The notes under the pieces: model-generated
What the model was told of the DNA's origin: nothing
What the model saw: the letters and a program-made list of their open reading frames with translations, nothing else
Databases searched by the model: none
NCBI GenBank assembly: GCA_030067055.1
Contig: JASJAL010000280.1
Span: 1 to 5,093, forward strand
Direction: 5' to 3'
DNA: 5,093 bases
Source of the DNA: Kiloniellales bacterium
Lineage (GTDB): Bacteria > Pseudomonadota > Alphaproteobacteria > Kiloniellales > JAKSBE01
Program-made: the position numbers and the translations under genes
Shown here: positions 1-5,093 of the stretch, piece by piece
Layout of the letters: each line of letters begins with the position of its first letter
How positions within the stretch are numbered: the stretch's first letter is position 1

Positions 1-20
1 CGGCGTGGAAGAAGCGAGCC

Positions 21-782
21 ATGCGCCACCGGCCCCTGCTACTGAAGCTCCTGTCCGCCGCCATCGTGTTCGGCGCCTGGGAGATCGCGGGCCGCATCCC
101 GGTGAGCTATGCCTTTCCAACCTTTCTGGAATCCATGTCGGCCCTGGTGGCGCTGACCCTGGACGGCACCATCTTCACCGCCTATGCCGAGACCTTGAAG
201 CCGCTCGTCGTCGGCATCGTCATCTCCGCGGTGCTGGGCATCGGCTTGGGCCTGTGGATCGGCCTCAGCGAAAAGTTCGACTGGCTGGTCTCGCCGATCT
301 TCGTGGTCATGCAATCCGCGCCTCTCGCCGCGCTGATTCCGCTTCTGGTCATGGCCTACGGCATCGGCTTGACCTCCAAGGTCTCCGTCGTTTGCATCAT
401 GGCCATGCCAGTCATCGTTCTGAACACCAGCGGTGCGGTGCGGAACACCTCCTCGACCCTCAAGGAGATGGGGCGCGCCTTTCTCGCGACCGAGCGTGAC
501 ATCATCCTGAAGATCATCATCCCGGCCGCCTCGCCGATCATCTTTGCCGGGTTGAGGCTGGGTATCTCCGCCGGGTTCATCGGTGCCATCCTATCGGAGC
601 TCAAGATCACGCCGACCGGTGTCGGCGACATCATCACCTACAGCCGCTCGATCGCGGACTACCCGAGCATGTACGCCGCCATCTTCTCGATCATCCTGCT
701 GGCCGTGCTCTTTTTGAACCTTCTGGAGAAAGCCGAGCACCTTCTGTTCAAGGGAAACGTCAAGGGCTATGTCTCAGACTAG
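21..782 (+). CDS. ABC importer permease subunit (NrtB/SsuC/TauC type), first of two
   Basis: An inner-membrane channel subunit of an ABC importer in the binding-protein-dependent permease family (BPD_transp_1). The 253 residues show about six hydrophobic segments (roughly 9-25, 59-81, 89-116, 120-136, 175-193 and 217-237). Between them lies the cytoplasmic EAA loop at about 149-181, which docks on the ATPase; it reads EMGRAF, then IIIPAASPIIFAGLRLG. The usual GAS triad of the loop is LAT here, a mild departure. The ATG at 21 has a GGAAG ribosome binding site at 7-11, nine bases upstream. However, the frame stays open to the window edge (six more codons), so an earlier start outside the window is possible. 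The stop overlaps the ATPase start by 14 bp, which implies one operon. Alkanesulfonate, taurine, nitrate and aromatic-acid importers all look like this, so no substrate is assigned. Confidence 0.93.
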   Translation: MRHRPLLLKLLSAAIVFGAWEIAGRIPVSYAFPTFLESMSALVALTLDGTIFTAYAETLKPLVVGIVISAVLGIGLGLWIGLSEKFDWLVSPIFVVMQSAPLAALIPLLVMAYGIGLTSKVSVVCIMAMPVIVLNTSGAVRNTSSTLKEMGRAFLATERDIILKIIIPAASPIIFAGLRLGISAGFIGAILSELKITPTGVGDIITYSRSIADYPSMYAAIFSIILLAVLFLNLLEKAEHLLFKGNVKGYVSD

Positions 783-1569
783 CGTCGCAAGGCTGCATCA
801 CGGCGGACGGGACAGCGGGTTTGCCGTCACGGTTCGCGATGTCTCGAAGAACTATGGCGACGTCGAGGCCCTGAAGGACCTGTCGCTGGATTTCCCGCGC
901 GGCCAGCTCACCTCCCTGCTGGGCCCGTCCGGGTGCGGCAAGACGACACTCCTGAAGATCATTGCCGGTCTCCTGCAGCCCAGCTCCGGTGAGGTCGAAG
1001 TCAACGGCGAGACCGTGACCGGCCCGGGGCCGGACCGCGCCTTCGTGTTTCAGGACTTCGCGCTGCTGCCCTGGGCCAGCGTCCTCCGCAACGTGGCCTT
1101 CGGTCTGGAGCTGCGCGGCGTTGCCAAGTCGGAGCGCGAAAGCATCGCGCAGAAGTACATCCAGAACGTCGGACTGGGCGGCTTCGAGCACAGCTTCCCG
1201 CACGAGCTCTCGGGCGGCATGCGTCAGAGGGTCGGACTGGCAAGGGCGCTGTCGGTCGATGCGCAAGTCCTCCTGATGGACGAGCCCTTCTCGGCCGTCG
1301 ACGAGCAGACCCGGCGCAAGTTCCAGGAGGACCTGCTCGCGCTGGTCCGGCACGAGCGCAAGACCTTCATCTTCGTGACCCATTCGATCGAGGAAGCGGT
1401 CTATGTCTCGGACCAGATCGCGATCTTGCTGCCCCGGCCCAGTCGCGTGTCCGAGGTCATCAAGCCGACCGGATTCCGGAACAAGGGCACGGACAACATC
1501 CGCCGCGATCCGGAATACCTCGATATCGTGGACCGAATCTGGGCCTCGCTGCGCGGCTATGTGGAGTGA
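769..1569 (+). CDS. ABC importer ATPase subunit (NrtD/SsuB/TauB type)
   Basis: The cytoplasmic nucleotide-binding subunit that powers the importer formed with the two flanking permeases. All the motifs of an active ABC ATPase are visible in the 266 residues: Walker A GPSGCGKT at 52-59, Q-loop Gln95, signature LSGGM at 147-151, Walker B VLLMDEP at 167-173 with catalytic Glu172, a D-loop SAVD at 175-178 (usually SALD), and the switch His205. The stretch GPGPDRAFVFQDFALLPW around the Q-loop is typical of the nitrate/sulfonate/taurine group. The ATP-binding fold starts near residue 18, so the ATG at 769 leaves only a short leader and there is no better in-frame start. The ribosome binding site is poor (AAGGG, two bases before the ATG), and the gene overlaps the first permease by 14 bp, so translation is probably coupled. 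The transported substrate is unknown. Confidence 0.95.
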   Translation: MSQTSVARLHHGGRDSGFAVTVRDVSKNYGDVEALKDLSLDFPRGQLTSLLGPSGCGKTTLLKIIAGLLQPSSGEVEVNGETVTGPGPDRAFVFQDFALLPWASVLRNVAFGLELRGVAKSERESIAQKYIQNVGLGGFEHSFPHELSGGMRQRVGLARALSVDAQVLLMDEPFSAVDEQTRRKFQEDLLALVRHERKTFIFVTHSIEEAVYVSDQIAILLPRPSRVSEVIKPTGFRNKGTDNIRRDPEYLDIVDRIWASLRGYVE

Positions 1570-1577
1570 GCCTTGAG

Positions 1578-2330
1578 ATGACGGTCTTCGGCCATCGGCT
1601 TCCCGGCATGTCGTCGCTGCTCCTTTGGGGACTGCTCTGGGAGATCGTCGGGCACCTGGAGGTGACCTTCTTCATCCCGCCTCTGTCCGAGGTCGTTCAT
1701 ACCTTGATCACGGTTATCGGCACGCCGGCCTTCCTCAAAGCCATTTCGGAAACGGCCTATGCTTTCGTGATGGGCGTGGTCTCGGCGATCGTGATCGGCA
1801 TCCCGGTCGGCATCCTGATGGGCAAGAACCGCCTGCTGGACGAGCTACTCCTGCCCTGGGTCAATATCTTCCTGAGCGCCCCGCTGACCGCCCTGGTGCC
1901 GGTCCTGATGGTCCTCTTCGGGTTCGGCATGAGGTCGATCATCATCACCACGACGCTCTTCGCCATCTGGATCATCATCCTCAACTCGCGCGCGGGCGTC
2001 CTTCAGATCAACCGCTCGCTGGTCGAGATGGCGCGCTCCTTCGGTGCCTCGCCGCTGGCCGCCTTCACCAAGATCTACTTCTGGGCGGCGCTGCCCGAGA
2101 TCCTGGGCGGCGTGCGGATCGGCATCATTCGCGGCGTGAAGGGCGTGATCATCGGCCAGCTTCTGATCTCGATCGTCGGCTTCGGCGCGCTCTTCGAGCT
2201 TTACTCGGCGAACTTCCTGATGGCGCACTTCTGGGCGGTCTTGATCGTTCTCTTCGCCATGGCCTTCACGATGTCCGAGCTCTTCGCCTATCTCGAACGC
2301 CGGGTGAGCTACTACGCGGCGAAACGGTGA
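1578..2330 (+). CDS. ABC importer permease subunit (NrtB/SsuC/TauC type), second of two
   Basis: The second membrane subunit of the same importer, 250 residues and clearly homologous to the first permease (both have WEI(A/V)G near residue 21 and SAPL(A/T)AL near 100) but well diverged. Its EAA loop at about 150-182 is more canonical: EMARSFGASPLAAF, then LPEILGGVRIGI. I chose the ATG at 1578 because GGAG at 1563-1566 lies upstream and the N-terminus then matches the length of the first permease. A GTG at 1566 that overlaps the ATPase stop codon (GTGA) would add four residues and is the alternative. Two different permeases around one ATPase suggest a heterodimeric channel. This is the last gene of the operon within the window; the binding protein must be encoded elsewhere, possibly upstream. 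Confidence 0.93.
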   Translation: MTVFGHRLPGMSSLLLWGLLWEIVGHLEVTFFIPPLSEVVHTLITVIGTPAFLKAISETAYAFVMGVVSAIVIGIPVGILMGKNRLLDELLLPWVNIFLSAPLTALVPVLMVLFGFGMRSIIITTTLFAIWIIILNSRAGVLQINRSLVEMARSFGASPLAAFTKIYFWAALPEILGGVRIGIIRGVKGVIIGQLLISIVGFGALFELYSANFLMAHFWAVLIVLFAMAFTMSELFAYLERRVSYYAAKR

Positions 2331-2432
2331 CCACCCCAACGACGGACGGCTGCCGCCCGACCTGCTAGGGACATCGAGCGGTCGGGCGACCGCCGCCGGG
2401 CGGTTCGGCGGCGGTGCCCTTCCGAACCGCGT
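2331..2432. terminator. GC-rich hairpins between convergent genes, probable two-way terminator region
   Basis: This 102-bp gap separates the ends of the + strand importer operon and the - strand lipoprotein gene. It holds three overlapping perfect dyads: 6 bp (2378-2383 with 2388-2393), 10 bp (2389-2398 with 2406-2415, loop of 7) and 9 bp (2400-2408 with 2422-2430, loop of 13). They share arms and cannot all form at once. None is followed by a T run on either strand, so these are not textbook intrinsic terminators. Position and strength still fit transcription ending from both sides, as is common in GC-rich genomes. Confidence 0.45.
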
Positions 2433-3290
2433 CTAGCGCAGGAACTTGACTTCGACGCGGCGGTTTTTTTGCTCGCGCTGGCCGACTGGCGTCGGTACCG
2501 ACGGCTCGTCTTGGCCGCGGGCCGTAACCGCAAGGTCGGAGCGGGAGATCCCGCTTTCGACCAGGAAATCGGCGACGGCCTTGGCACGCTTCTTGGAGAG
2601 CTCGCTGTTGTACCGGCTGTCGCCGGCGAGATCGGTGTGGCCGGTCGCAACGATCTTGGAGAAGTCGGTGGCCGAAGCGGCGCTAAGAACATCGTTCAGG
2701 ACCGCCTTGCTCTCCGAGGTCAGCTTGGCCTGATCGAAATCGAAGTAGATCACGAAGGGCCCTGGCAGGTTTGCCGGCGCAGGCTCGGGCTGAGCGATCT
2801 CCTTGGGCGGCGGAGAGCCCTCCAGCTTACCGACCGCGACGAAGTACTCGCTCCTGCAGGCCTCGATGTCGGCAGGCTGCAGGTTTTCCTCCTGCTCCTG
2901 CATCCAGCAATCGAACATGACTTGCGCCCGCGCCGCCTCGACCGGCTTGGCTCTGGCTGCATCACTGGACAGCGCGCTGATCAAGCGCTGCCGTGCGGTG
3001 CTGAGCTCTTCGACCTTTTCCGCAGGAAGGTCACGGGCATCGATCTTCTCCGGCTCGACCCGGTTGCCCGAGGCCGAAACGATCGCTCGATCCGCGAAGC
3101 CATCCGAATCCCGGTAATCCCCTTCATTGAACTCGGAGGAGGCCAGGTCGAGATAGCCGTCATAGAGTTGTGTCTGGAACTCCGATCCCTGGGGACTCAC
3201 CTCTCCAGCCTCTTCGAGCCGGGTTCCGGCACAGGCCCCGAGGATAAGCGCCAGGCAAAGCGCCGTTGCCGCTGATTTCATCGAGATCAT
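2433..3290 (-). CDS. OmpA-family peptidoglycan-binding lipoprotein
   Basis: A predicted outer-membrane lipoprotein of 285 residues that should hold on to the cell wall. The N-terminus (MISMK, a hydrophobic stretch, then the lipobox LGAC with the modified Cys at 20) is a type II signal peptide. Residues 21-160 form a charged, probably helical region with two further cysteines in the segment FDCWMQEQEENLQPADIEAC; a short Pro-rich linker follows. The C-terminal OmpA-like domain (about 177-285) has YFDFD, GHTD with Asp220, LSKKR with Arg235, and NRRVEV. Asp220 and Arg235 match the pair known to bind diaminopimelate in E. coli OmpA. There is no beta-barrel domain, so it resembles Pal in logic but with a longer middle region. 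The start at 3290 is set by GGAGAGG at 3295-3301. The gene lies 65 bp downstream of mscL on the same strand and may be co-transcribed with it. Exact role unknown. Confidence 0.93.
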   Translation of the reverse strand: MISMKSAATALCLALILGACAGTRLEEAGEVSPQGSEFQTQLYDGYLDLASSEFNEGDYRDSDGFADRAIVSASGNRVEPEKIDARDLPAEKVEELSTARQRLISALSSDAARAKPVEAARAQVMFDCWMQEQEENLQPADIEACRSEYFVAVGKLEGSPPPKEIAQPEPAPANLPGPFVIYFDFDQAKLTSESKAVLNDVLSAASATDFSKIVATGHTDLAGDSRYNSELSKKRAKAVADFLVESGISRSDLAVTARGQDEPSVPTPVGQREQKNRRVEVKFLR

Positions 3291-3294
3291 CTTT

Positions 3295-3301
3295 CCTCTC
3301 C
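3295..3301 (-). promoter_or_regulatory. Ribosome binding site deciding the lipoprotein start
   Basis: On the - strand the sequence GGAGAGG ends just before the ATG at 3290, with GGAG seven bases away. It places the start there rather than at the in-frame GTG at 3320, which would put ten polar residues in front of the signal peptide. Confidence 0.8.
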
Positions 3302-3355
3302 GTTGAAGTTGGTTAAACACGCTTGGCGATTTCCGCAGCGGCCGAGGTGGCCGGG

Positions 3356-3799
3356 TCAGGCGGGCTGCAGCTCCGAAGTGCAGCTCGGGCAGCGGCTCGC
3401 CTTGATCGGGATGGTGGAAAGGCAGAACGGGCAGTCCTTGGTCGTCGGCTCTGCCGGCGCCGCCTCTTCGGGTTGCTTGAGGCGGTTCATCTGACGGATC
3501 ACGATGAAGATCGCGAAGGCCACGATGAGGAAGTCGACCACCGTGTTGATGAAGGCGCCGTAGTTGAGCGTCGCAGCGCCGGCTTCCTGGGCTTGAGCCA
3601 AGGTCGCGTAGGAACCCTCCGATAGGTTCACGAAGAGGTTCGAGAAGTCGACATCGCCCAGCAGCAGTCCGATGGGCGGCATGATGATGTCCTTGACGAA
3701 GGACGCGACGATCTTTCCGAAAGCCGCGCCGATGATGATGCCGACCGCCATGTCGACGACGTTGCCGCGCATAGCGAATTTTTTGAACTCCTTGAACAT
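3356..3799 (-). CDS. mscL: Large-conductance mechanosensitive channel MscL with C-terminal zinc ribbon
   Basis: MscL is a homopentameric inner-membrane pore that opens under membrane tension and releases solutes during sudden osmotic downshift. The first 105 residues match the family closely: the N-terminal amphipathic helix and [20 protein letters not shown], the TM1 pore helix with GAAFGKIV and the IIMPPIGLL turn, a periplasmic loop at about 48-79, and TM2 (about 82-102) with FLIVAFAIF. After residue 105 it departs from E. coli MscL: the usual C-terminal helical bundle is replaced by an Ala/Pro/Glu linker and a zinc ribbon, with Cys123, Cys126, Cys137 and Cys140 in a CPFC-x10-CPSC arrangement. 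The total is 147 residues, against 136 in E. coli. AGGGAG at 3806-3811 sits six bases before the ATG at 3799. The frame is open a further 66 codons upstream, but that stretch is unlike MscL. What the ribbon does is not known to me; a metal- or redox-linked gating role is only conjecture. Confidence 0.97.
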   Translation of the reverse strand: MFKEFKKFAMRGNVVDMAVGIIIGAAFGKIVASFVKDIIMPPIGLLLGDVDFSNLFVNLSEGSYATLAQAQEAGAATLNYGAFINTVVDFLIVAFAIFIVIRQMNRLKQPEEAAPAEPTTKDCPFCLSTIPIKASRCPSCTSELQPA

Positions 3800-3999
3800 T
3801 TTCCGCTCCCTGGCGCTAAGCGCCGGATTTCTTGGAGCTGTCCGACCCCGCCTTGCGCAGTGAGGACGGCGGGGCGGAGGCAGCTCGGACAGGTTTCCTC
3901 GGATGTCGAGATGCACGCCCTGTGCTTGGGCGGGCCGCCCCGCCGCTCTGATCGGGATCGCGAAGATCCAGCCGGGCCGTCCCGACATAACGCCCAAGG
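3800..3999 (-). other. Structured spacer between the DUF4332 gene and mscL
   Basis: This 200-bp gap has no gene but much dyad symmetry. Next to the DUF4332 stop an 8-bp pair (3925-3932 with 3991-3998) encloses a 6-bp pair (3952-3957 with 3980-3985). Further on, an 8-bp pair (3838-3845 with 3885-3892) is directly continued on its left side by a 7-bp pair (3846-3852 with 3868-3874). Just upstream of the mscL ribosome binding site lies the 13-bp palindrome GGCGCTAAGCGCC (3812-3824). There is no T run, so I do not call an intrinsic terminator. The region probably holds the mscL promoter and leader, but I see no clear sigma-70 boxes. Confidence 0.5.
3812..3824. promoter_or_regulatory. 13-bp palindrome beside the mscL ribosome binding site
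   Basis: GGCGCTAAGCGCC is a perfect 6-bp dyad around a single central A. It touches AGGGAG, the mscL ribosome binding site. In RNA it could form a 5-bp hairpin next to that site; in DNA it could be an operator. The sequence alone does not separate these, and chance is also possible in GC-rich DNA. Confidence 0.35.
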
Positions 4000-4407
4000 T
4001 CAGTGCGTGATGACTGGGTTCAGCTTCTTGGCCTTCTCGACCCAGTCGAAGACGCGCTCGACCGATGGAAGGGTGCGCGCGAATCGCCGGTTGCGATTCA
4101 CTTCCTTCATCTTGATGGCCAGGCTCTCGGCATCGCGCGTCTTCAGCTCCTTGACCGTGTCGACGCCCGAGGCTTCAAGCAGTTCGGAGAACTGCTTCCC
4201 GATTCCATGAATCCGCATGAGGTCCGCAATGTTCGCCCACCTGAGGAGGACGGCCTCGCTGACCCCCGTCGCCTCGGAGGTCTCCCTGCGCCCCCTGGGA
4301 CTGCCACAGGCCTCCAAGAGCTGGTGCGTGGTCTCGATCCCGACCATCTCGAGCCTTTTTCTGAGGACCGGGCCGACACCATCGATATCTTCGATGCGAT
4401 ATTCCAT
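4000..4407 (-). CDS. DUF4332-type tandem helix-hairpin-helix protein
   Basis: A small soluble protein of 135 residues with two related helix-hairpin-helix units. The first is at about 5-34 ([20 protein letters not shown]) and the second at about 60-90 ([22 protein letters not shown]). The conserved tail ends with [22 protein letters not shown] recognise this as the DUF4332 pattern, whose cellular role is not established. The GVG/GIG hairpins resemble those that contact the DNA backbone in repair proteins, so nucleic-acid or protein binding is a reasonable inference but not shown. The start at 4407 is chosen because AAGGAG (4417-4422) is nine bases upstream; the in-frame ATG at 4416 directly abuts that site and would be too close. 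There is no signal peptide or membrane segment. It precedes mscL on the same strand across a structured 200-bp gap, so co-transcription is uncertain. Confidence 0.88.
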   Translation of the reverse strand: MEYRIEDIDGVGPVLRKRLEMVGIETTHQLLEACGSPRGRRETSEATGVSEAVLLRWANIADLMRIHGIGKQFSELLEASGVDTVKELKTRDAESLAIKMKEVNRNRRFARTLPSVERVFDWVEKAKKLNPVITH

Positions 4408-4416
4408 TGCGCTCAT

Positions 4417-4422
4417 CTCCTT
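4417..4422 (-). promoter_or_regulatory. Ribosome binding site deciding the DUF4332 protein start
   Basis: AAGGAG on the - strand is nine bases before the ATG at 4407 and directly touches the in-frame ATG at 4416. The spacing favours 4407 as the true start. Confidence 0.75.
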
Positions 4423-4510
4423 CTCGTTTCCAGGGCGGAAGGAAGCGGAAAGCGTCGTCGCCAGTCGGTTCGAAGAGGGCTTCGCCCGACAGTCGGCCGG
4501 CCGCCCGACC

Positions 4511-4534
4511 AACCCGGAGATAGAGGGACGTTCC
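4511..4534 (-). promoter_or_regulatory. Possible EcfG-like general stress promoter before the DUF4332 gene
   Basis: On the - strand GGAAC (4534-4530) is followed after 16 bases by GTT (4513-4511). The alphaproteobacterial general stress sigma factor EcfG is known to use about GGAAC-N16/17-CGTT. Here the spacing is one base short when the four-base box is counted, and the C is a G, so this is only a weak match. A start near 4503 would leave a leader of roughly 95 bases. Confidence 0.25.
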
Positions 4535-4793
4535 TCCATTCGATTTCCTGATCGACGATCTGTCATTGTCTCCCCCGTTGGATGCCTCGTGCACCAATCC
4601 GCACTACGAAGACGCAGGAGCAATCTCCGTGCCAAAATCGAATGCACGGCCTTCATCCCGAAAGCGCAGCAGGTTCACCGTGTCGGAGGCCTAAAGAAAA
4701 CCAGCGAGTCCGGGAGCTCACGTCATCGCCTGACGGCCGTCCGCGGCAAGAAGCGGCGGCCTTCAGAGACGGCGAGCGACGACGCTGAAGACT

Positions 4794-4824
4794 CAGATCG
4801 AGTCTCAAGATGAGACTCGATCTG
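4794..4824. repeat. Perfect 14-bp inverted repeat with a 3-nt centre
   Basis: The left arm CAGATCGAGTCTCA (4794-4807) and the right arm TGAGACTCGATCTG (4811-4824) are exact reverse complements separated by AGA. As RNA this would be a very stable hairpin on either strand; as DNA it is a 31-bp near-palindrome. No T run follows on either side and no gene ends nearby, so a plain terminator is not the obvious reading. Each arm carries a GANTC site (4800-4804 and 4814-4818), and a third lies at 4790-4794. Confidence 0.9.
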
Positions 4825-4891
4825 TGCGCCTTCGATCCCCTTGGGTCATCCCGGGATTGGACGGCACCGCAGCCCCTGGAGCCGATCCAAT

Positions 4892-4911
4892 GCGATCCCT
4901 TGAAGGATCGC
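4892..4911. repeat. 7-bp inverted repeat with 6-nt loop
   Basis: GCGATCC (4892-4898) and GGATCGC (4905-4911) flank CTTGAA. It is one of several small dyads in the region upstream of the gene at 5084. Function unknown. Confidence 0.5.
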
Positions 4912-4937
4912 GCGCGGTCAGGAATAACTGGCTTCGT

Positions 4938-4960
4938 GTTGACGCCGGTGGGCCGTCAAC
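4938..4960. repeat. 7-bp inverted repeat upstream of the last gene
   Basis: GTTGACG (4938-4944) and CGTCAAC (4954-4960) are exact reverse complements around nine bases; with one bulged C the stem can be extended by three pairs. An A-rich stretch follows on the + strand, so it is not a forward terminator. It could be an operator about 125 bp before the start codon at 5084. Confidence 0.5.
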
Positions 4961-5024
4961 AAGAACAAAAATAGAACAGCCGGCACCTAATTCAATAGCG
5001 ATAGGTGATTCGGGCCAATAACCA

Positions 5025-5054
5025 TTTACATAGGTCTGGATTTGGTTGTTTGAT
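5025..5054 (+). promoter_or_regulatory. Weak sigma-70-like promoter for the gene at 5084
   Basis: TTTACA (5025-5030, close to TTGACA) and TTTGAT (5049-5054, four of six matches to TATAAT) are 18 bases apart in the AT-rich stretch before the last gene. Transcription would start near 5061 and give a leader of about 20 bases. Proposed from motif similarity only. Confidence 0.3.
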
Positions 5055-5069
5055 TATTACGCGAAACGG

Positions 5070-5074
5070 GGAGG
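5070..5074 (+). promoter_or_regulatory. Ribosome binding site of the truncated last gene
   Basis: GGAGG, inside the run GGGGAGGA, is nine bases before the ATG at 5084. This is the main reason for calling a gene start there. Confidence 0.75.
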
Positions 5075-5083
5075 ACGCCGAAC

Positions 5084-5093
5084 ATGGCCAAAG
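5084..5093 (+). CDS. Start of a truncated gene (Met-Ala-Lys...)
   Basis: Only ATG GCC AAA and one more base are present before the window ends. A strong ribosome binding site, an AT-rich promoter-like region and a long intergenic leader make a real gene start likely. Met-Ala-Lys opens very many bacterial proteins, so the product cannot be named. It is divergent from the DUF4332 gene. Confidence 0.65.

Larger units (their letters stand above)
4408..5083. other. Long intergenic region between divergent genes
   Basis: About 680 bp without a convincing gene, between the - strand DUF4332 gene and a + strand gene that starts at 5084. The frame upstream of the DUF4332 start remains open for 83 codons, but its translation is low-complexity and Arg/Ser-rich. 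From about 4700 to 5010 there is a run of inverted repeats, listed separately where strong. From about 4960 onward the DNA becomes visibly richer in A and T, as expected of a promoter region for the gene at 5084. I see no tRNA, insertion sequence remnant or repeat array. Confidence 0.7.

Noticed and set aside
5..499. A 164-codon + strand frame overlapping the first permease
   Set aside because: The permease frame has proper membrane segments and an EAA loop; this frame gives an Arg/His-rich translation typical of an out-of-frame reading.
3291..3320. A GTG start at 3320 for the OmpA lipoprotein
   Set aside because: It would place ten extra polar residues before the lipoprotein signal peptide, and the ribosome binding site lies downstream of it.
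3800..3997. A 66-residue N-terminal extension of MscL
   Set aside because: The frame is open but the added residues are unlike MscL, whose conserved N-terminus begins exactly at the ATG at 3799 behind a good ribosome binding site.
4217..4813. A 198-codon + strand frame opposite the DUF4332 gene and into the gap
   Set aside because: It is mostly the antisense of a clearly recognisable gene and its translation is Arg/Ser-rich with no domain.
4825..4850. TTCGATCC resembling a tRNA T-loop
   Set aside because: The base before it is C rather than the needed G, no 5-bp stem pairs around it, and there is no matching acceptor, D-arm or anticodon arm.
4810..4974. A 54-codon + strand reading frame beginning MRLDLCAFDPLG
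   Set aside because: Its ATG lies within the large inverted repeat, it has no ribosome binding site, and its residues resemble no family I know. Open frames of this size are common by chance in GC-rich DNA.
4939..4974. TTGACG at 4939 as a -35 promoter box
   Set aside because: No acceptable -10 box stands 16-18 bases further on, and the hexamer is better explained as part of the inverted repeat at 4938-4960.

Overview
The window is GC-rich, densely packed bacterial DNA. It most likely comes from an alphaproteobacterium, perhaps a Rhodospirillales-type lineage. This rests on base composition, on the style of the OmpA-family lipoprotein, and on the general look of the proteins; there is no rRNA or other marker gene to fix the taxonomy.

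Left part (1-2330, + strand): three tightly overlapping genes for an ABC importer of the nitrate/sulfonate/taurine (NrtB-NrtD, SsuC-SsuB, TauC-TauB) type, in the order permease, ATPase, permease. The two permeases differ in sequence, so the membrane channel is probably a heterodimer driven by two copies of the single ATPase. The substrate-binding protein is not in the window and the substrate cannot be read from these genes.

Middle (2331-2432): a short convergent gap filled with very GC-rich, mutually exclusive hairpins that probably end transcription from both sides.

Right part (2433-4407, all on the - strand): read in transcription order, a small tandem helix-hairpin-helix protein (DUF4332 type), the large-conductance mechanosensitive channel MscL carrying a C-terminal four-cysteine zinc ribbon, and an OmpA-domain lipoprotein that should bind peptidoglycan. 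MscL and the lipoprotein both act in the cell envelope (osmotic safety valve, outer membrane to cell wall anchoring). Whether the three form one transcript is uncertain, because a structured 200-bp gap separates the first two.

Far right (4408-5083): about 680 bp with no convincing gene. It holds a perfect 14-bp inverted repeat with a 3-nt centre, rich in GANTC sites, several smaller dyads, a fall in GC content, and finally a good ribosome binding site and the first three codons of a + strand gene that runs off the window.

I found no mobile element, CRISPR array, tRNA, rRNA or clear new multi-gene system. The points most worth a second look are the inverted repeat at 4794-4824, the zinc-ribbon MscL, and the structured spacer between the DUF4332 gene and mscL.
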